A stretch of DNA of 62,892 nucleotides, taken from positions 1-62,892 of the forward strand of contig NZ_FZMO01000035.1 of assembly GCF_900197875.1 (NCBI RefSeq), in the 5' to 3' direction. Both the position numbers and the translations under genes were made by a program. This document shows positions 34,134 to 43,005 of the stretch, one piece after another; positions within the stretch are counted from its first letter, which is position 1, and the number at the start of each line of letters is the position of its first letter. A model generated the notes under the pieces. The model worked only from the letters and a program-made list of their open reading frames with translations, ran no database searches and was not told the origin of the DNA. Origin of the DNA: Frankia canadensis. Its GTDB lineage: Bacteria; Actinomycetota; Actinomycetes; Frankiales; Frankiaceae.

Positions 34134-34166
34134 TTAGGCGGATGGAACCGGCTGGGGCGGGGGAAG
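34134..34166 (-). pseudogene. Duplicated 3' tip of the citrate synthase gene
   Basis: Minus-strand codons read PPPQPVPSA then stop (34134-34136), the same ending as the citrate synthase at 29840. About 30 of 34 nucleotides match, including CGGCTT just beyond the stop. Upstream of the tip the match ends. As at 29840, it follows a tRNA-Val sequence tail to tail. Confidence 0.65.
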
Positions 34167-34191
34167 CAGGCATCCGCGGGCTCCCGCAGCC

Positions 34192-34263
34192 GTGTATCCG
34201 GTCGACTACGGTTACTTGGAAGGCGCCGTGGCCGCGGACGGCGACGGAAGCCTGACCGCTCGT
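34192..34263 (+). pseudogene. Scrap resembling an inorganic-pyrophosphatase-like N terminus
   Basis: The frame reads VYPVDYGYLEGAVAADGDGS, which matches the YPVDYGYLEGT...DG(E/D)G block of a small inorganic pyrophosphatase-like family. After ~20 residues the similarity ends and the frame runs into the ribosome site of the SnoaL-like gene. No start or catalytic aspartates follow, so it is a fragment at best. Confidence 0.35.
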
Positions 34264-34280
34264 GAATCGAAGGAGGAGCG

Positions 34281-34730
34281 GTGCCGCCGGAAACGGTTTC
34301 TGCCTGGCAGGAAGCCTGCGTGGCGGGGGACGCGAGGGCCGGGGCAGCCTGCCTGGCCGACGTGCTGTGGGTGGACATGCCGGCCGTCGGTCGCTATCGG
34401 TTCCAGGGTGAGGAGTCCATGCGGACGCTGCTCGCCGCCGCCCTCGACCACGTCGACGACATCCGGTTCGAGTCCGTGACCTGTGCGGACGGCCGGTGGA
34501 TCCTGACCTGTCCGACCACGATCATGGGCCAGTCCTTCGCGGCGGAGCAGCGACTGACCCTGGACGGCGATGGTCGTATCAGCACGATCACCCTGATGGG
34601 CCAGCCTCCGTTCGCCTTCGTGCTGGAGATGGAACGGATCGGGCCTCGCCTGGTCGCGCCCGAGCCGCGGACCAGGCCGGGGCGCGGTCGCGTGTACCGG
34701 CGAGCACGCAGACCGCCGAATTCGGAATAG
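34281..34730 (+). CDS. SnoaL-like/NTF2-fold protein
   Basis: 149 residues from GTG at 34281 with AGGAGG at 34271-34276. The pattern AWQEACVAGDARAGAACLAD, the first strand pair, FQGEESMRTLLAAALDHVDDI and RLTLDGDGRISTITLMGQPP is the cone-shaped NTF2/SnoaL-like fold used by small isomerases, hydrolases and binding proteins. The last ~25 residues are an Arg-rich tail. No catalytic assignment is possible. Its 5' end is duplicated at 32417. Confidence 0.7.
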   Translation: MPPETVSAWQEACVAGDARAGAACLADVLWVDMPAVGRYRFQGEESMRTLLAAALDHVDDIRFESVTCADGRWILTCPTTIMGQSFAAEQRLTLDGDGRISTITLMGQPPFAFVLEMERIGPRLVAPEPRTRPGRGRVYRRARRPPNSE

Positions 34731-34910
34731 CCGGCGCTGTCGAGGTCGTGGGCGGGGCTGGTCGGAGCTCAGGAATGGCGTCCGTGAAGGGCGCCTGTTT
34801 CCGGTCTGTCCGGTGGCGGACATTGTCGGCAGTCCGACGTGAGAAGTCGAGGTGGCGGCGGCGTTTCCGTGGTCACATGACGCGGACAACGACCGCGATC
34901 GGAGGACGCC

Positions 34911-35726
34911 GTGACCCGCCCACCCCTTGTGCCCGGAGTTCTGTTCCTGCTCGGTTCCCTTCTGCTGGGAGCATGCGGGGCTGACAGATCGACGGCGGCG
35001 CGACCCTCGCGGGTGGCGGCCGCCGACAGGTCCGTCTCCTCGGCCGCGCCGCGATCCACCGCGCCGCTGTCGGCGGCACCGCATTCGGTCACGTCGGCAG
35101 CCGCGGCGACGCCAGCCGGACCTCCGGTGACCCGCACGCCTGCCTCGTCCGGTTCCCGTCCCGCGCGCGATGGCGACGTCGATGGTGACGGCAGGGCGGA
35201 TACCCTCACGATTCTTCGGGCGGGGACGCTGCGCGTCCGTTACAGCCATGGTGGCGAGGACGATGTCCGCTTCGAGACCGGAAATCCCGCGTTCGTGGAC
35301 GTTCACGTCCTCGGGAGCGCGGACGCGGATCGTGACGGCCACGCGGAGGTGTTCGTCCAGACCGATCAGGGCGCGTCCATCGGTGTCGCGACGATGTTCC
35401 GCTACGTGGGCGGGCATCTGAGACTCGCCACCCTTGGCGGCAAGCAGGCCGCGCTGGCCTATGGCGGCTCGACGGGCTTTCTGGCGAGCTGGGCATGCCG
35501 TCCCGCGCAGGTTCCCGCCGCGGCGCTCGTCACCTCCACCGGACCCAGCTCCGCGCCGAACATCTACACCCTGGACCTGCGCTACTACCGGTTCGACCAG
35601 GGGCGCGCCAGCCTGACGGAGCTCAGCCACCGCACCGCCGGCCCCGCCGCCCTCGACCAGCTCCCCACCGTCCGTGACGCGGTCAGCGGCGCCGCCGGAT
35701 GCGGCAGCGCGCGGCTGACGTCCTGA
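34911..35726 (+). CDS. Lipoprotein with VCBS/FG-GAP-like DxDxDG calcium loops
   Basis: 271 residues from GTG at 34911 (GGAGGA upstream). The signal peptide ends in lipobox LLLGAC (Cys about residue 22). A Ser/Ala/Pro linker follows to ~85, then a beta-propeller-like domain with two Ca-binding loops, DGDVDGDGRAD and ADADRDGHAEV. The C-terminal part has two Cys that may pair. Likely anchored on the outer face of the membrane; ligand unknown. It is convergent with jetD across a 9-bp triplicated repeat. Confidence 0.75.
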   Translation: MTRPPLVPGVLFLLGSLLLGACGADRSTAARPSRVAAADRSVSSAAPRSTAPLSAAPHSVTSAAAATPAGPPVTRTPASSGSRPARDGDVDGDGRADTLTILRAGTLRVRYSHGGEDDVRFETGNPAFVDVHVLGSADADRDGHAEVFVQTDQGASIGVATMFRYVGGHLRLATLGGKQAALAYGGSTGFLASWACRPAQVPAAALVTSTGPSSAPNIYTLDLRYYRFDQGRASLTELSHRTAGPAALDQLPTVRDAVSGAAGCGSARLTS

Positions 35727-35740
35727 CGTCCTGACGGCCG

Positions 35741-35768
35741 TCACTGCTGTCACTGCTGTCACTGCTGT
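35741..35768. repeat. 9-bp tandem repeat (three copies) at the jetD 3' end
   Basis: TCACTGCTG repeated three times, overlapping the jetD stop codon at 35759. A TGACGTCC doublet sits just upstream. Short slippage-type repeat. Confidence 0.8.
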
Positions 35769-37117
35769 CCATGGAGTTCGAGGTCTGTTGTGCCAGGCCG
35801 CGGCGGGGCGGCCGTCTCGGGGTGGATGAGGTCGTCGAGGAGGGACTCGAGGACGGACTCCTCGTGGATGGCGACGCCGCAGGCGGTCATGGCGGCGGCG
35901 AGTTCCGGGTCCCAGGACGCCTCGACCGGGGCGCCACGCAGGGGGAGCGCGGGCGTGTCACGCCGGGTCGACTCGGCGACGGCGCGTTCGTAGTCCTGGG
36001 CGGCCATCCGCCAGGGCTCGGCGCCGAAGCGGGCGATGATCCGGTCCGCGAGCGCGAGGCCAGGCCAGTCGAAGTCGCCGTGGTAGCGCAGCCGCGCACC
36101 CGCCGCGACCAGACGCGCGAGCAGGTCGAGCACCACCGTCGACGGGCTGCCCGCCGTGCAGACCAGGGCGACCTCGGTCAGCCCGGCCGTCGCCGCGGCC
36201 TCGACCACCCGCGGGTTCTCGCAGACCTGCACGACCGCGGCCGACGTGCCCCAGGAGATGCGGGCGATCTCGCGCAGGGTGAGGTGCGTCTCCTGACCGT
36301 GGTCGGCCCGCTCGCGCAGGGCGCGTTCCCGCCAGCCGAGGCCCGGCGGGCGCAGCCCGTAGGTCAGGACGGTGGACGACACCTCGTCGACGACAACCCC
36401 GGCCGTACGCCACAGGGCGCGGCGGGCGGGCGCGTCGCGGGTGGCCTGGGCCGGATCCTCGCCGGCGGCCATCGCGAGGCCGCGCAGGACGAGCCGGGCG
36501 AGGACGGCACCATCATCGAGGCCGTGCGCGCTTCCGGTGACCCGTTCGGCGAGCTCACCGCGTCCGACGATGCCGGGCGGCTGCGCCGCGCCCTGGCCGG
36601 CCAGGAACGTGAGGGTGGCGATGGCCTGGGCGAGCAGGGTGGCGGCCTGCTCGGGGCCCAGCCGGGTCAGGCTGCCGGCCTGGCGGATCGAGGCGAGCCA
36701 GTGGGCCGGCCACTCCTGCGCATGGGCGGAGGAGAGGGGGAGCAGGGCGGTTGCCGCGTCGGCCCAGACGATCGCCCAGGCGTCGCGGCGGGCGCGGCGG
36801 GAGCCGGCGCGGTCCTCGACGGGCAGGTTCAGCGCCGCGAGCACGTCGACGAGGCCGCGGTCCGCGGCGGAGGCGCGCAGCTGGGCGTCGAGCAGGTCGA
36901 GGCGGATCGTCGCGCGGCCGTCGTGCAACGTGACGACGGTGCCGAGCAGCTGGCCGAGCGCCTCGCGTTCCTCGACCGTGACGTTCGCGAGGCGCACCAA
37001 GCCGCGCGGGGCGAGGTAGTTGCCCTCCAGCCGCCGCCGCACCGCGACCCACAGCCGCCGCAGCGCCGGCTGCCCGAGCCAGGCGGCGGTGGCCGCCGGC
37101 AGCGGCCCGTCGGTCAT
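35759..37117 (-). CDS. jetD: Wadjet type II subunit JetD (TIGR02679/DUF2399), topoisomerase VI-like nuclease
   Basis: 452 residues from ATG at 37117, overlapping the jetC stop by 4 bp. The N-terminal half is the helical TIGR02679-specific part. The C-terminal DUF2399 domain is Toprim-like: VQVCENPRVVEAA (about 296-308) supplies the conserved Glu, and RYHGDFDWPGLALADRI (about 343-359) the Asp-x-Asp pair that binds Mg. JetD is the nuclease subunit that cleaves plasmid DNA after loop extrusion by JetABC. All catalytic acids appear intact. It ends the operon. Confidence 0.9.
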   Translation of the reverse strand: MTDGPLPAATAAWLGQPALRRLWVAVRRRLEGNYLAPRGLVRLANVTVEEREALGQLLGTVVTLHDGRATIRLDLLDAQLRASAADRGLVDVLAALNLPVEDRAGSRRARRDAWAIVWADAATALLPLSSAHAQEWPAHWLASIRQAGSLTRLGPEQAATLLAQAIATLTFLAGQGAAQPPGIVGRGELAERVTGSAHGLDDGAVLARLVLRGLAMAAGEDPAQATRDAPARRALWRTAGVVVDEVSSTVLTYGLRPPGLGWRERALRERADHGQETHLTLREIARISWGTSAAVVQVCENPRVVEAAATAGLTEVALVCTAGSPSTVVLDLLARLVAAGARLRYHGDFDWPGLALADRIIARFGAEPWRMAAQDYERAVAESTRRDTPALPLRGAPVEASWDPELAAAMTACGVAIHEESVLESLLDDLIHPETAAPPRPGTTDLELHGQQ

Positions 37118-40100
37118 GGGGAGACCAGCCGCATGCGGCGGCCGTTCCACTCGTAGTGCAGGGTGGCGACGCCGCGCACCAGCGGGTCGCGTAGGCATTC
37201 GTAGACGTGCAGGCTCGGCACGGCCGGGGCGTTGCCCCACAGGCGCTCGCTGGTCAGGACGAAGTCGAGGTCCAGATCGACGAGGAGTTCGAGCAGCTTC
37301 GCGTGGGTCGGCTCGTCGACCTTGGCGAACGCGTCGTCGAGCAGGATCATCCGCGGGACCCGGGGCTCGTTCTGCGCGAGCGAGGTGAAGTGCGCGGCCG
37401 CCGCCGCGAACAGCACCAGGTAGGAGACGACCCGCTGTTCGCCTTGGCTCAGGCCGGTGCGGGGGCCAAGACGGCGTTCCCGGCCGAACGCGTCGGTGAC
37501 CCGGACGTCGAAGGTGTGCCAGTCCCGGTAGTCCAGCGCCTTGCGCAGGTGCGCCGCGTAGCCGGCGGACGGGTCGTCGGACCGTTCGGCTTCGATCAGC
37601 CGCTGCAACGCCTCGCGGAGCCGGTCGGCGGCGGCCGGCGTGCGCAGCCCGGACGGGATGGCGAGCAGCTCGACGGCCGCCCGGGTGTCGGCGTCGGCGT
37701 CGCCCCTGACCTCCCAGACGAGCCGGACGCCGATGCCGTGGGAGCTGCGGACCTCGGCGAGCACGTCGTTCATGTCGGCGACGAGCTGGCGGGCCGCGGT
37801 GAGCTGGCGGGTCAGGCTGTCGCCGAGCTCGCCGAGCAGGAACCGGCGGAACACGTCCTGCTCGCGGTCGGACAGCCGGGTCCGCGCCTCGGCGAGCTCG
37901 GTGGCGATGCGGCTCGCGAAGATCGCGACGGCGTGGGACCCGGTGTCGTCGAGGACCTCGACCATCTTGATGCCGTCGCGTTCGCCGACGGCGGCGTCCA
38001 GGCCGCCGGGCAGCGCCGCGCCCAGCTCCTGAGCCCGGCGCAGGATCAGCGAGTCGGACACGTCGAGGCGCGCCGCCGCGAGCCCGCCGGCGACCTCGCG
38101 GGCCAGCTCCTCCAGCCGGCGCAGGCGGGCCCGGACGTCGTCGGGCGCGAGGTCGTCCTCGGTGAGGGCATGGGGGATTTCGAGGCCGGCGGCGTCGGTG
38201 AGGCCGCCGAGCAGCAGCGCGGTGCGCAGCGCCTGACCGGAGGCGATGACGACCTGCTCCTGGCCGGCCCGGTCGGCGAGCGCCTGGTCGCGGCGTTCCT
38301 GGGCGCGCACGAGGGCGTCGCGGGCCTCGGCGGCGGCGCGCTCGGCGGTCGGGATCGCCGTGCGGGCCTCGGTGTGGCGGCGGGTGGCGTCGGCCTCGGC
38401 GTCCATGAGCTGCTGTTCGGTCGCGCCGATCGCCGCCTCCTGCTGGGCGAGCTCGCGGGCCGCCTCGGCATGGCGTTCGCGGGCGACGAGCGCCGTCTCG
38501 GCCGCGGCCTGGGCGTCGGCCAGGCGGTCCTCGAACGTCGTGACCAGCGCCGGATGGTTCTCGGTGAGCGACGGGATCTCCGCCAGGCCCTGACGGAGCT
38601 GGTCGATCTCACCACCGAACTCGCGGAACCCGGTGATCGCCTCGTCGAGCCGGTCGGGGTCGGTGGGAAGGTCCGCGGCCCGCGCGGTGGCATCCACCCG
38701 GCGCCGCAGCGCCGCCGCCTCGGCGACGGCGTCGCGGGCCCGCGCCCGGGCCTCGCCGAGCTCCCGGCGCGCGGACTCGACGGCGACGTCCGCGTGGTCG
38801 AGAGCCGTCCAGGCCCGGTCCAGGGAGGTGCCGCGGGGCAGGGCCCGCCGCAGCGCGCGCAGGTCGTCACGGCGGCGGGTCAGCGCCTCGACGGCGGATG
38901 TCGCGGCGTCGAGCTCCGCGGTCAGCCGGTCGATCCGTTCCGCGAGCTCCGCGAGAATGCGGCGCCTCGTCTCGGCGCGCACTCCCGCGCCGACGTATTC
39001 GGAGCTGACCTTGCGATGCGCGCCGGAGCTCACACCGAGCCCCCATCGCCCGTCCGCCGACACCCAGCTGTGCGGCCGCCCGCCGGCCGCCGGCGCGGGC
39101 ATGCCGGACGGGACGACGGCGATGCTCGCGAGCAGCGCCGCGACCGTCTCGGCGGACACCGACGGCGCCTCGCGCGACCCCGGCGGGACGGCCGCCGGCC
39201 GCAGCACGTCCGCCAGGCTCGCCCCCCGCCCCACCGGGCCGGTGCCCGGTGCGGACGGCGTGCCGGTGGCGGTGGCAGTGCCGGTGGCGGTGAGCAGGGT
39301 GTCGCGGGTGAGAGGGTCGAGCAGGACGCCGTCGGCGGCGAGCCAGCCGTCGAGCAGGCCGGAGGCCTCCAAGGCGGCTTCGAGGCCGGCCCGCGCCGCG
39401 GGGAGGACGTTCTCGTCGAAGTCGACCAGCAGGTACAGGGGCGCGCCCGTCGCCGGGGCGCGGTCATGGTCGAGGTAGTGGGAGCGGGGCGGGGCGGGGT
39501 CGCGTTGGGCGAGGCGGCGGCGCTGGGCGCCGTCGGGTGGCGGTGAGTCCCCGGTCCCGCTCGCCGACGAGGGCGACCGCCTCGTCCCGTTCGGCGTCGA
39601 CCTCGCGGACCAGCGGGGCGAGCAGCTCGTCGGCGAGACCTTCCACCTCGGCGGGCAGCTCGCGGGACAGCGCCCGGTCCCGGGCCGACGAGTCCGCCGC
39701 CCACCGGTCGGCGCCGGCAGGGCCGTGAGCGTCGGCGCCGGGCCCGCCGTCGGGCGCGTCGCCCCCGCCACCTGCCCCGGGCACCGCCACCGCGGCGAGC
39801 AGCGGGTTCGGGTTGACGTCCGGGCGGCCGGCGATCCGCGGGTCGGCGCACCAGGCCGCGGTCGCGTCGGCGTAGTCCACCGAGGCGACCAGCAGCTCCT
39901 CCTCGCGCCCGCGCCGCGCGTCGGCGGCGGTGCCCGCGCGGGTCTCGGCCTCGCCGGCCGTCGCCTCCGCCGCCTCGGCCCGGGTGCGCGCGGCCGCGGC
40001 GAGGCGCAGGTCGTCGCGCAGGGCCGCCGCGGCGCGCAGCCGTCCGGCGACCGTGGTCCGTACGTCCCGAAGACGGCGGCCGAGATGCTCCGCCTCGGCG

Positions 40101-41476
40101 CGCACAACGGCGACGTCGACCGTGGACACATCCGGGGTCAGCCGGGTGAGGGGAGCGCGCGGCGTCGGCCCGAGCAGCGCCGCGTCGACCCCGGTGCCCT
40201 GGGAGCGGCGGACCAGGCCGGTGTGTGCCCGGGCGAGCCGGCGGGCGCCGGCGGTGATCCGGTCGGTGTCGTCGTGGACCCGGGCGCCGGCGCTGCGGGC
40301 GAGCGCGGCGGCGGTGACGGCGTTCTTCTCGTCGGCGGCGGCCGCGGCGTCGAGTGCGGTGACGATGCCGCGGCGGTCCCGCAGCTCGCGCAGGGACTGG
40401 TAGGCGGTGCTGTCCCGCAGGGCCCGCAGGTCGGCGTCGGCAAGACGCTCGGCCTCACGCAGTGTGCCGAGGGCATCGGCGGTCTGCTCGCTCGCGAGCT
40501 GCGACGCGGTCACCGTCCGTTCGGCGTCGCCGGCGGCGCGGCGGCGCTGACGCAGCAGCTCGAGGTCGTCGGCGATCGCACCGGCGCGGCGGCGCAGCAC
40601 CCCGTGCAGGTAGCCGCGGTAGGCGGCGAGGAACGCGCGCAGCGCCTCGTCGGTGCGGGTGAGCCGGGCGAGTTCGGCGCGCACGGCGTCCAGGTCGTCG
40701 AGGTTGTGCGCGACGTCGTCGATGGTCTCCTCGTCGATCGGCGGCAGCGCCTCGGCGAGCAGATCGGCGAGCCCGCCGGCCTCGACCCGGTCACCGACGG
40801 TCGGGCGCCGCAGCCGGTGCAGCAGGTGTACCAGGTTGCGGTAGCGGCCCGTGTCGGCGAGACCGAACACGTCGCGCGCGACGCGGGCCCGGAACTTCTT
40901 CGCGGTGTCGTAGGTCGCCGCCTCACCCACCGCCGCGCGCAGCCGGTCGATCGGCAGCGGCTGCGCGCCGTCGACGAGCCGCAGCTCGTGGCCGACCCGC
41001 AGCGGCGTGACGAAGAACAGCGGCTTCGCCTCGCCCGTCGTCCGCGACGCCCGGACCGCGGCCCCGAGGGTCAGGAACGCCGCCTCGTCACCCCCGTCGC
41101 CCCCCGTCTCGCTGGACTCACGGTCGTCGTCGGGCAGAGTGCGGCGCAGCTCCAGCCAGAGGTAGCCGAGGCGGTTGGTCGCCACCGCGCCGTCGAGCAT
41201 CAGCCAGCTCAGGCTGGTGCGGCCGGTTCCCGTCGCGTCCAGGGCGCGGGTGTCGCCGTCGAGCAGGAACGGCAGCAGCATCTCCAGCGCCTTCGACTTG
41301 CCGGCGCCGTTCTTGCCGCGCAGCAGCAGCCGCCCGTCGCCGAAGAGGAACTCGGCGTCGTCGTACTGCCAGACGTTGCGTATGCCGGCCCGGTGCAGCC
41401 GATAGCGCCACGGGTCGCGACCCGTGCCCGACAGGCCGGCGCGGGCGGTCGTGGAGCGGGGCAGCGGGACGCTCAT
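37114..41476 (-). CDS. jetC: Wadjet type II SMC-like ATPase JetC (TIGR02680), interrupted by an apparent frameshift
   Basis: Two overlapping frames together make one TIGR02680 protein of about 1,450 residues. The N-terminal part (start 41476) has LHRAGIRNVWQYDD and an intact P-loop GKNGAGKS (residues 54-61). The C-terminal part has the signature LSQGEQRVVSY, Walker B MILLDDAFAKVD and the D-loop. The total length 4,363 bp is not a multiple of three. Coding quality passes from the first frame to the +1 frame between about 39,480 and 39,560, and a G-rich tract (39486-39499) lies there. Possibilities are a sequencing error, an inactivating mutation or a split protein. Overlaps jetB by one base and jetD by four. 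Confidence 0.85.
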
Positions 41477-43005
41477 CAGCCTTCTCCTCCATCGCCGCCG
41501 GTCCGCCTCCGGCGTGGTCGTGCCTGGCTGGGCTGGGGCTGGAACCGGGCCGCCGCCGCGAGCAGGACATAGCTGCTCGTGGCCGCTCCCCGGGCGCCGG
41601 TGGTGTCTGTGACCCGCCGCCCGGTCGCGTCCGTCGCGGCGGCACGCGCCCCGTCCGCGATGTCGTCATCCTCGCCGTGGGCCCCGCCGTCCTCGTCCCG
41701 GTCACCGTCCTCGTCCCGGTCACCGTCCTCGTCCCGGTCACCGTCCTCGGACTCGTCGCCGACGCCGTCGATCGTCAGGGTCGGATCCGTCTGGGACTCC
41801 GCCGGCGACGCGGCGGCGCGCTCGCCGCGCGGGACCGCGCCGGCCGGGGCGAGCAGGCCCATCGAGACAAGCAGGTCACCTGCGGCGCGGCGCAGCGCCG
41901 GCGGGTCCTCGACGTAGGCGCGGGCCCACCCCGCGGACACCGCGTAGTTCTCGATCACCTGGGCGACGGTCACGTCGAGCATCGTGTCGGGCACCGGCAC
42001 GCCGATGACCAGGCGGGCTCCGGTGGCGGGATGGCCGGCGTCCGCCGGGCGCAGCCGTTCGACGAGCTGGCCGGCGATCAGCAGCGCAGCCTGGGCGACC
42101 GTGCCGGTGCCGGGAAAGGGAATGTCCGAGGTCGCCTCGGCCGGGTCGACGGCGAGGATGCCCTCGGCGCGCAGCTCCAGGTCCAGCCCGAACTGTTCGT
42201 AGAGCATCCGCTGCTCCCGGCGTTGCGCGCGGCGCAGCCAGCCGCGCTCGTCGGGGGTCAGATCGTCGAGGTAGACGACGGGAGTCTCGACGATCAGCCG
42301 GCGCACCGCGTGGCGCAGCCCGCCGGGGCCGGGCCGCGCGGCGGCGTCCACCAGTTCGTCAGCCGTCTCGCTGGTGCGCAGCGGGCCGGCGACGAGGACC
42401 TGGGCGATCTCGCGGTCGACGGCGAGCAGCGCCTCCTGCCGGACGTCGTCGGCGTAGGCCAGCACAGTTCCCTCGACCTCGCCGAGCACCTCCCAGGCCA
42501 TCAGCTGGGTCAGCGCGGCGACCAGCGCGCGCCGCTCGTGCTGGCGGTCGGGGTCGGCGAGCTCGATGCCGGCGTCGACGGCGGCCGTACGGATGCCCGA
42601 GACCAGCTGGGAGAGCAGCATCTGGTCGCCGGAGGTGACCAGCACCGACAGGGCGAGCGTCAGATAGGCGTAGTGACGCGGGGCGAACCGGCCGCCGGTG
42701 CCGCGGACCAGCCCGCGGCCCGCGCCGCGAGGCAGACCCGCCTTCACCAGCCGGGCGAAACCGGGCTCGACGATGAGACGGTAGCCCAGGTGCTGCGCGA
42801 ACATCGCGGTGAGCGCGTCGGAGTGCCGGCGGACCAGGCGGAACCCGTCGGCGTGCGGTCCCCGCGCGGTCACCAGCGGGTGGGCGAGCAGCAGCCGGGC
42901 CGCGTCGCGGCGCTCCGCGGTGATCGCCTCGTCGTGCCCGGCCTCGCCCGCCCGTCTACGGCGGGTCTGCCCCCGGCCGGCGCGCCGCCCCGTTCCGGCC
43001 GTCAC
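41476..43005 (-). CDS. jetB: Wadjet type II subunit JetB (TIGR02678/DUF2398)
   Basis: 509 residues from GTG at 43005, overlapping jetA by 4 bp. The TIGR02678 pattern is clear: ERRDAARLLLAHPLVTA, FRLVRRHSDALTAMFAQHLGYRL, FAPRHYAYLTLALSVLVTSG, LGEVEGTVLAYADD and VYLDDLTPDERGWLRRAQR. JetB is the MukE-like winged-helix subunit that binds the kleisin JetA and DNA. Near residues 420-450 there is an extra acidic insert made of a D-R-D-E-D-G repeat encoded by 18-bp tandem units. Relatives I recall lack such a long insert. Confidence 0.9.
   Translation of the reverse strand: MTAGTGRRAGRGQTRRRRAGEAGHDEAITAERRDAARLLLAHPLVTARGPHADGFRLVRRHSDALTAMFAQHLGYRLIVEPGFARLVKAGLPRGAGRGLVRGTGGRFAPRHYAYLTLALSVLVTSGDQMLLSQLVSGIRTAAVDAGIELADPDRQHERRALVAALTQLMAWEVLGEVEGTVLAYADDVRQEALLAVDREIAQVLVAGPLRTSETADELVDAAARPGPGGLRHAVRRLIVETPVVYLDDLTPDERGWLRRAQRREQRMLYEQFGLDLELRAEGILAVDPAEATSDIPFPGTGTVAQAALLIAGQLVERLRPADAGHPATGARLVIGVPVPDTMLDVTVAQVIENYAVSAGWARAYVEDPPALRRAAGDLLVSMGLLAPAGAVPRGERAAASPAESQTDPTLTIDGVGDESEDGDRDEDGDRDEDGDRDEDGGAHGEDDDIADGARAAATDATGRRVTDTTGARGAATSSYVLLAAAARFQPQPSQARPRRRRTGGDGGEG
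41691..41744 (-). repeat. 18-bp tandem repeat, three perfect copies, in jetB
   Basis: Unit cctcgtcccggtcaccgt on the plus strand, three identical copies, encoding repeated D-G-D-R-D-E. It is in frame, so copy number can vary without frameshift. Confidence 0.9.

Noticed and set aside
39480-39560. Programmed frameshift site in jetC
   Set aside because: No slippery heptamer or adjacent stem-loop characteristic of programmed shifting was visible. A sequence error or mutation is simpler, so it is reported only as an apparent frameshift.
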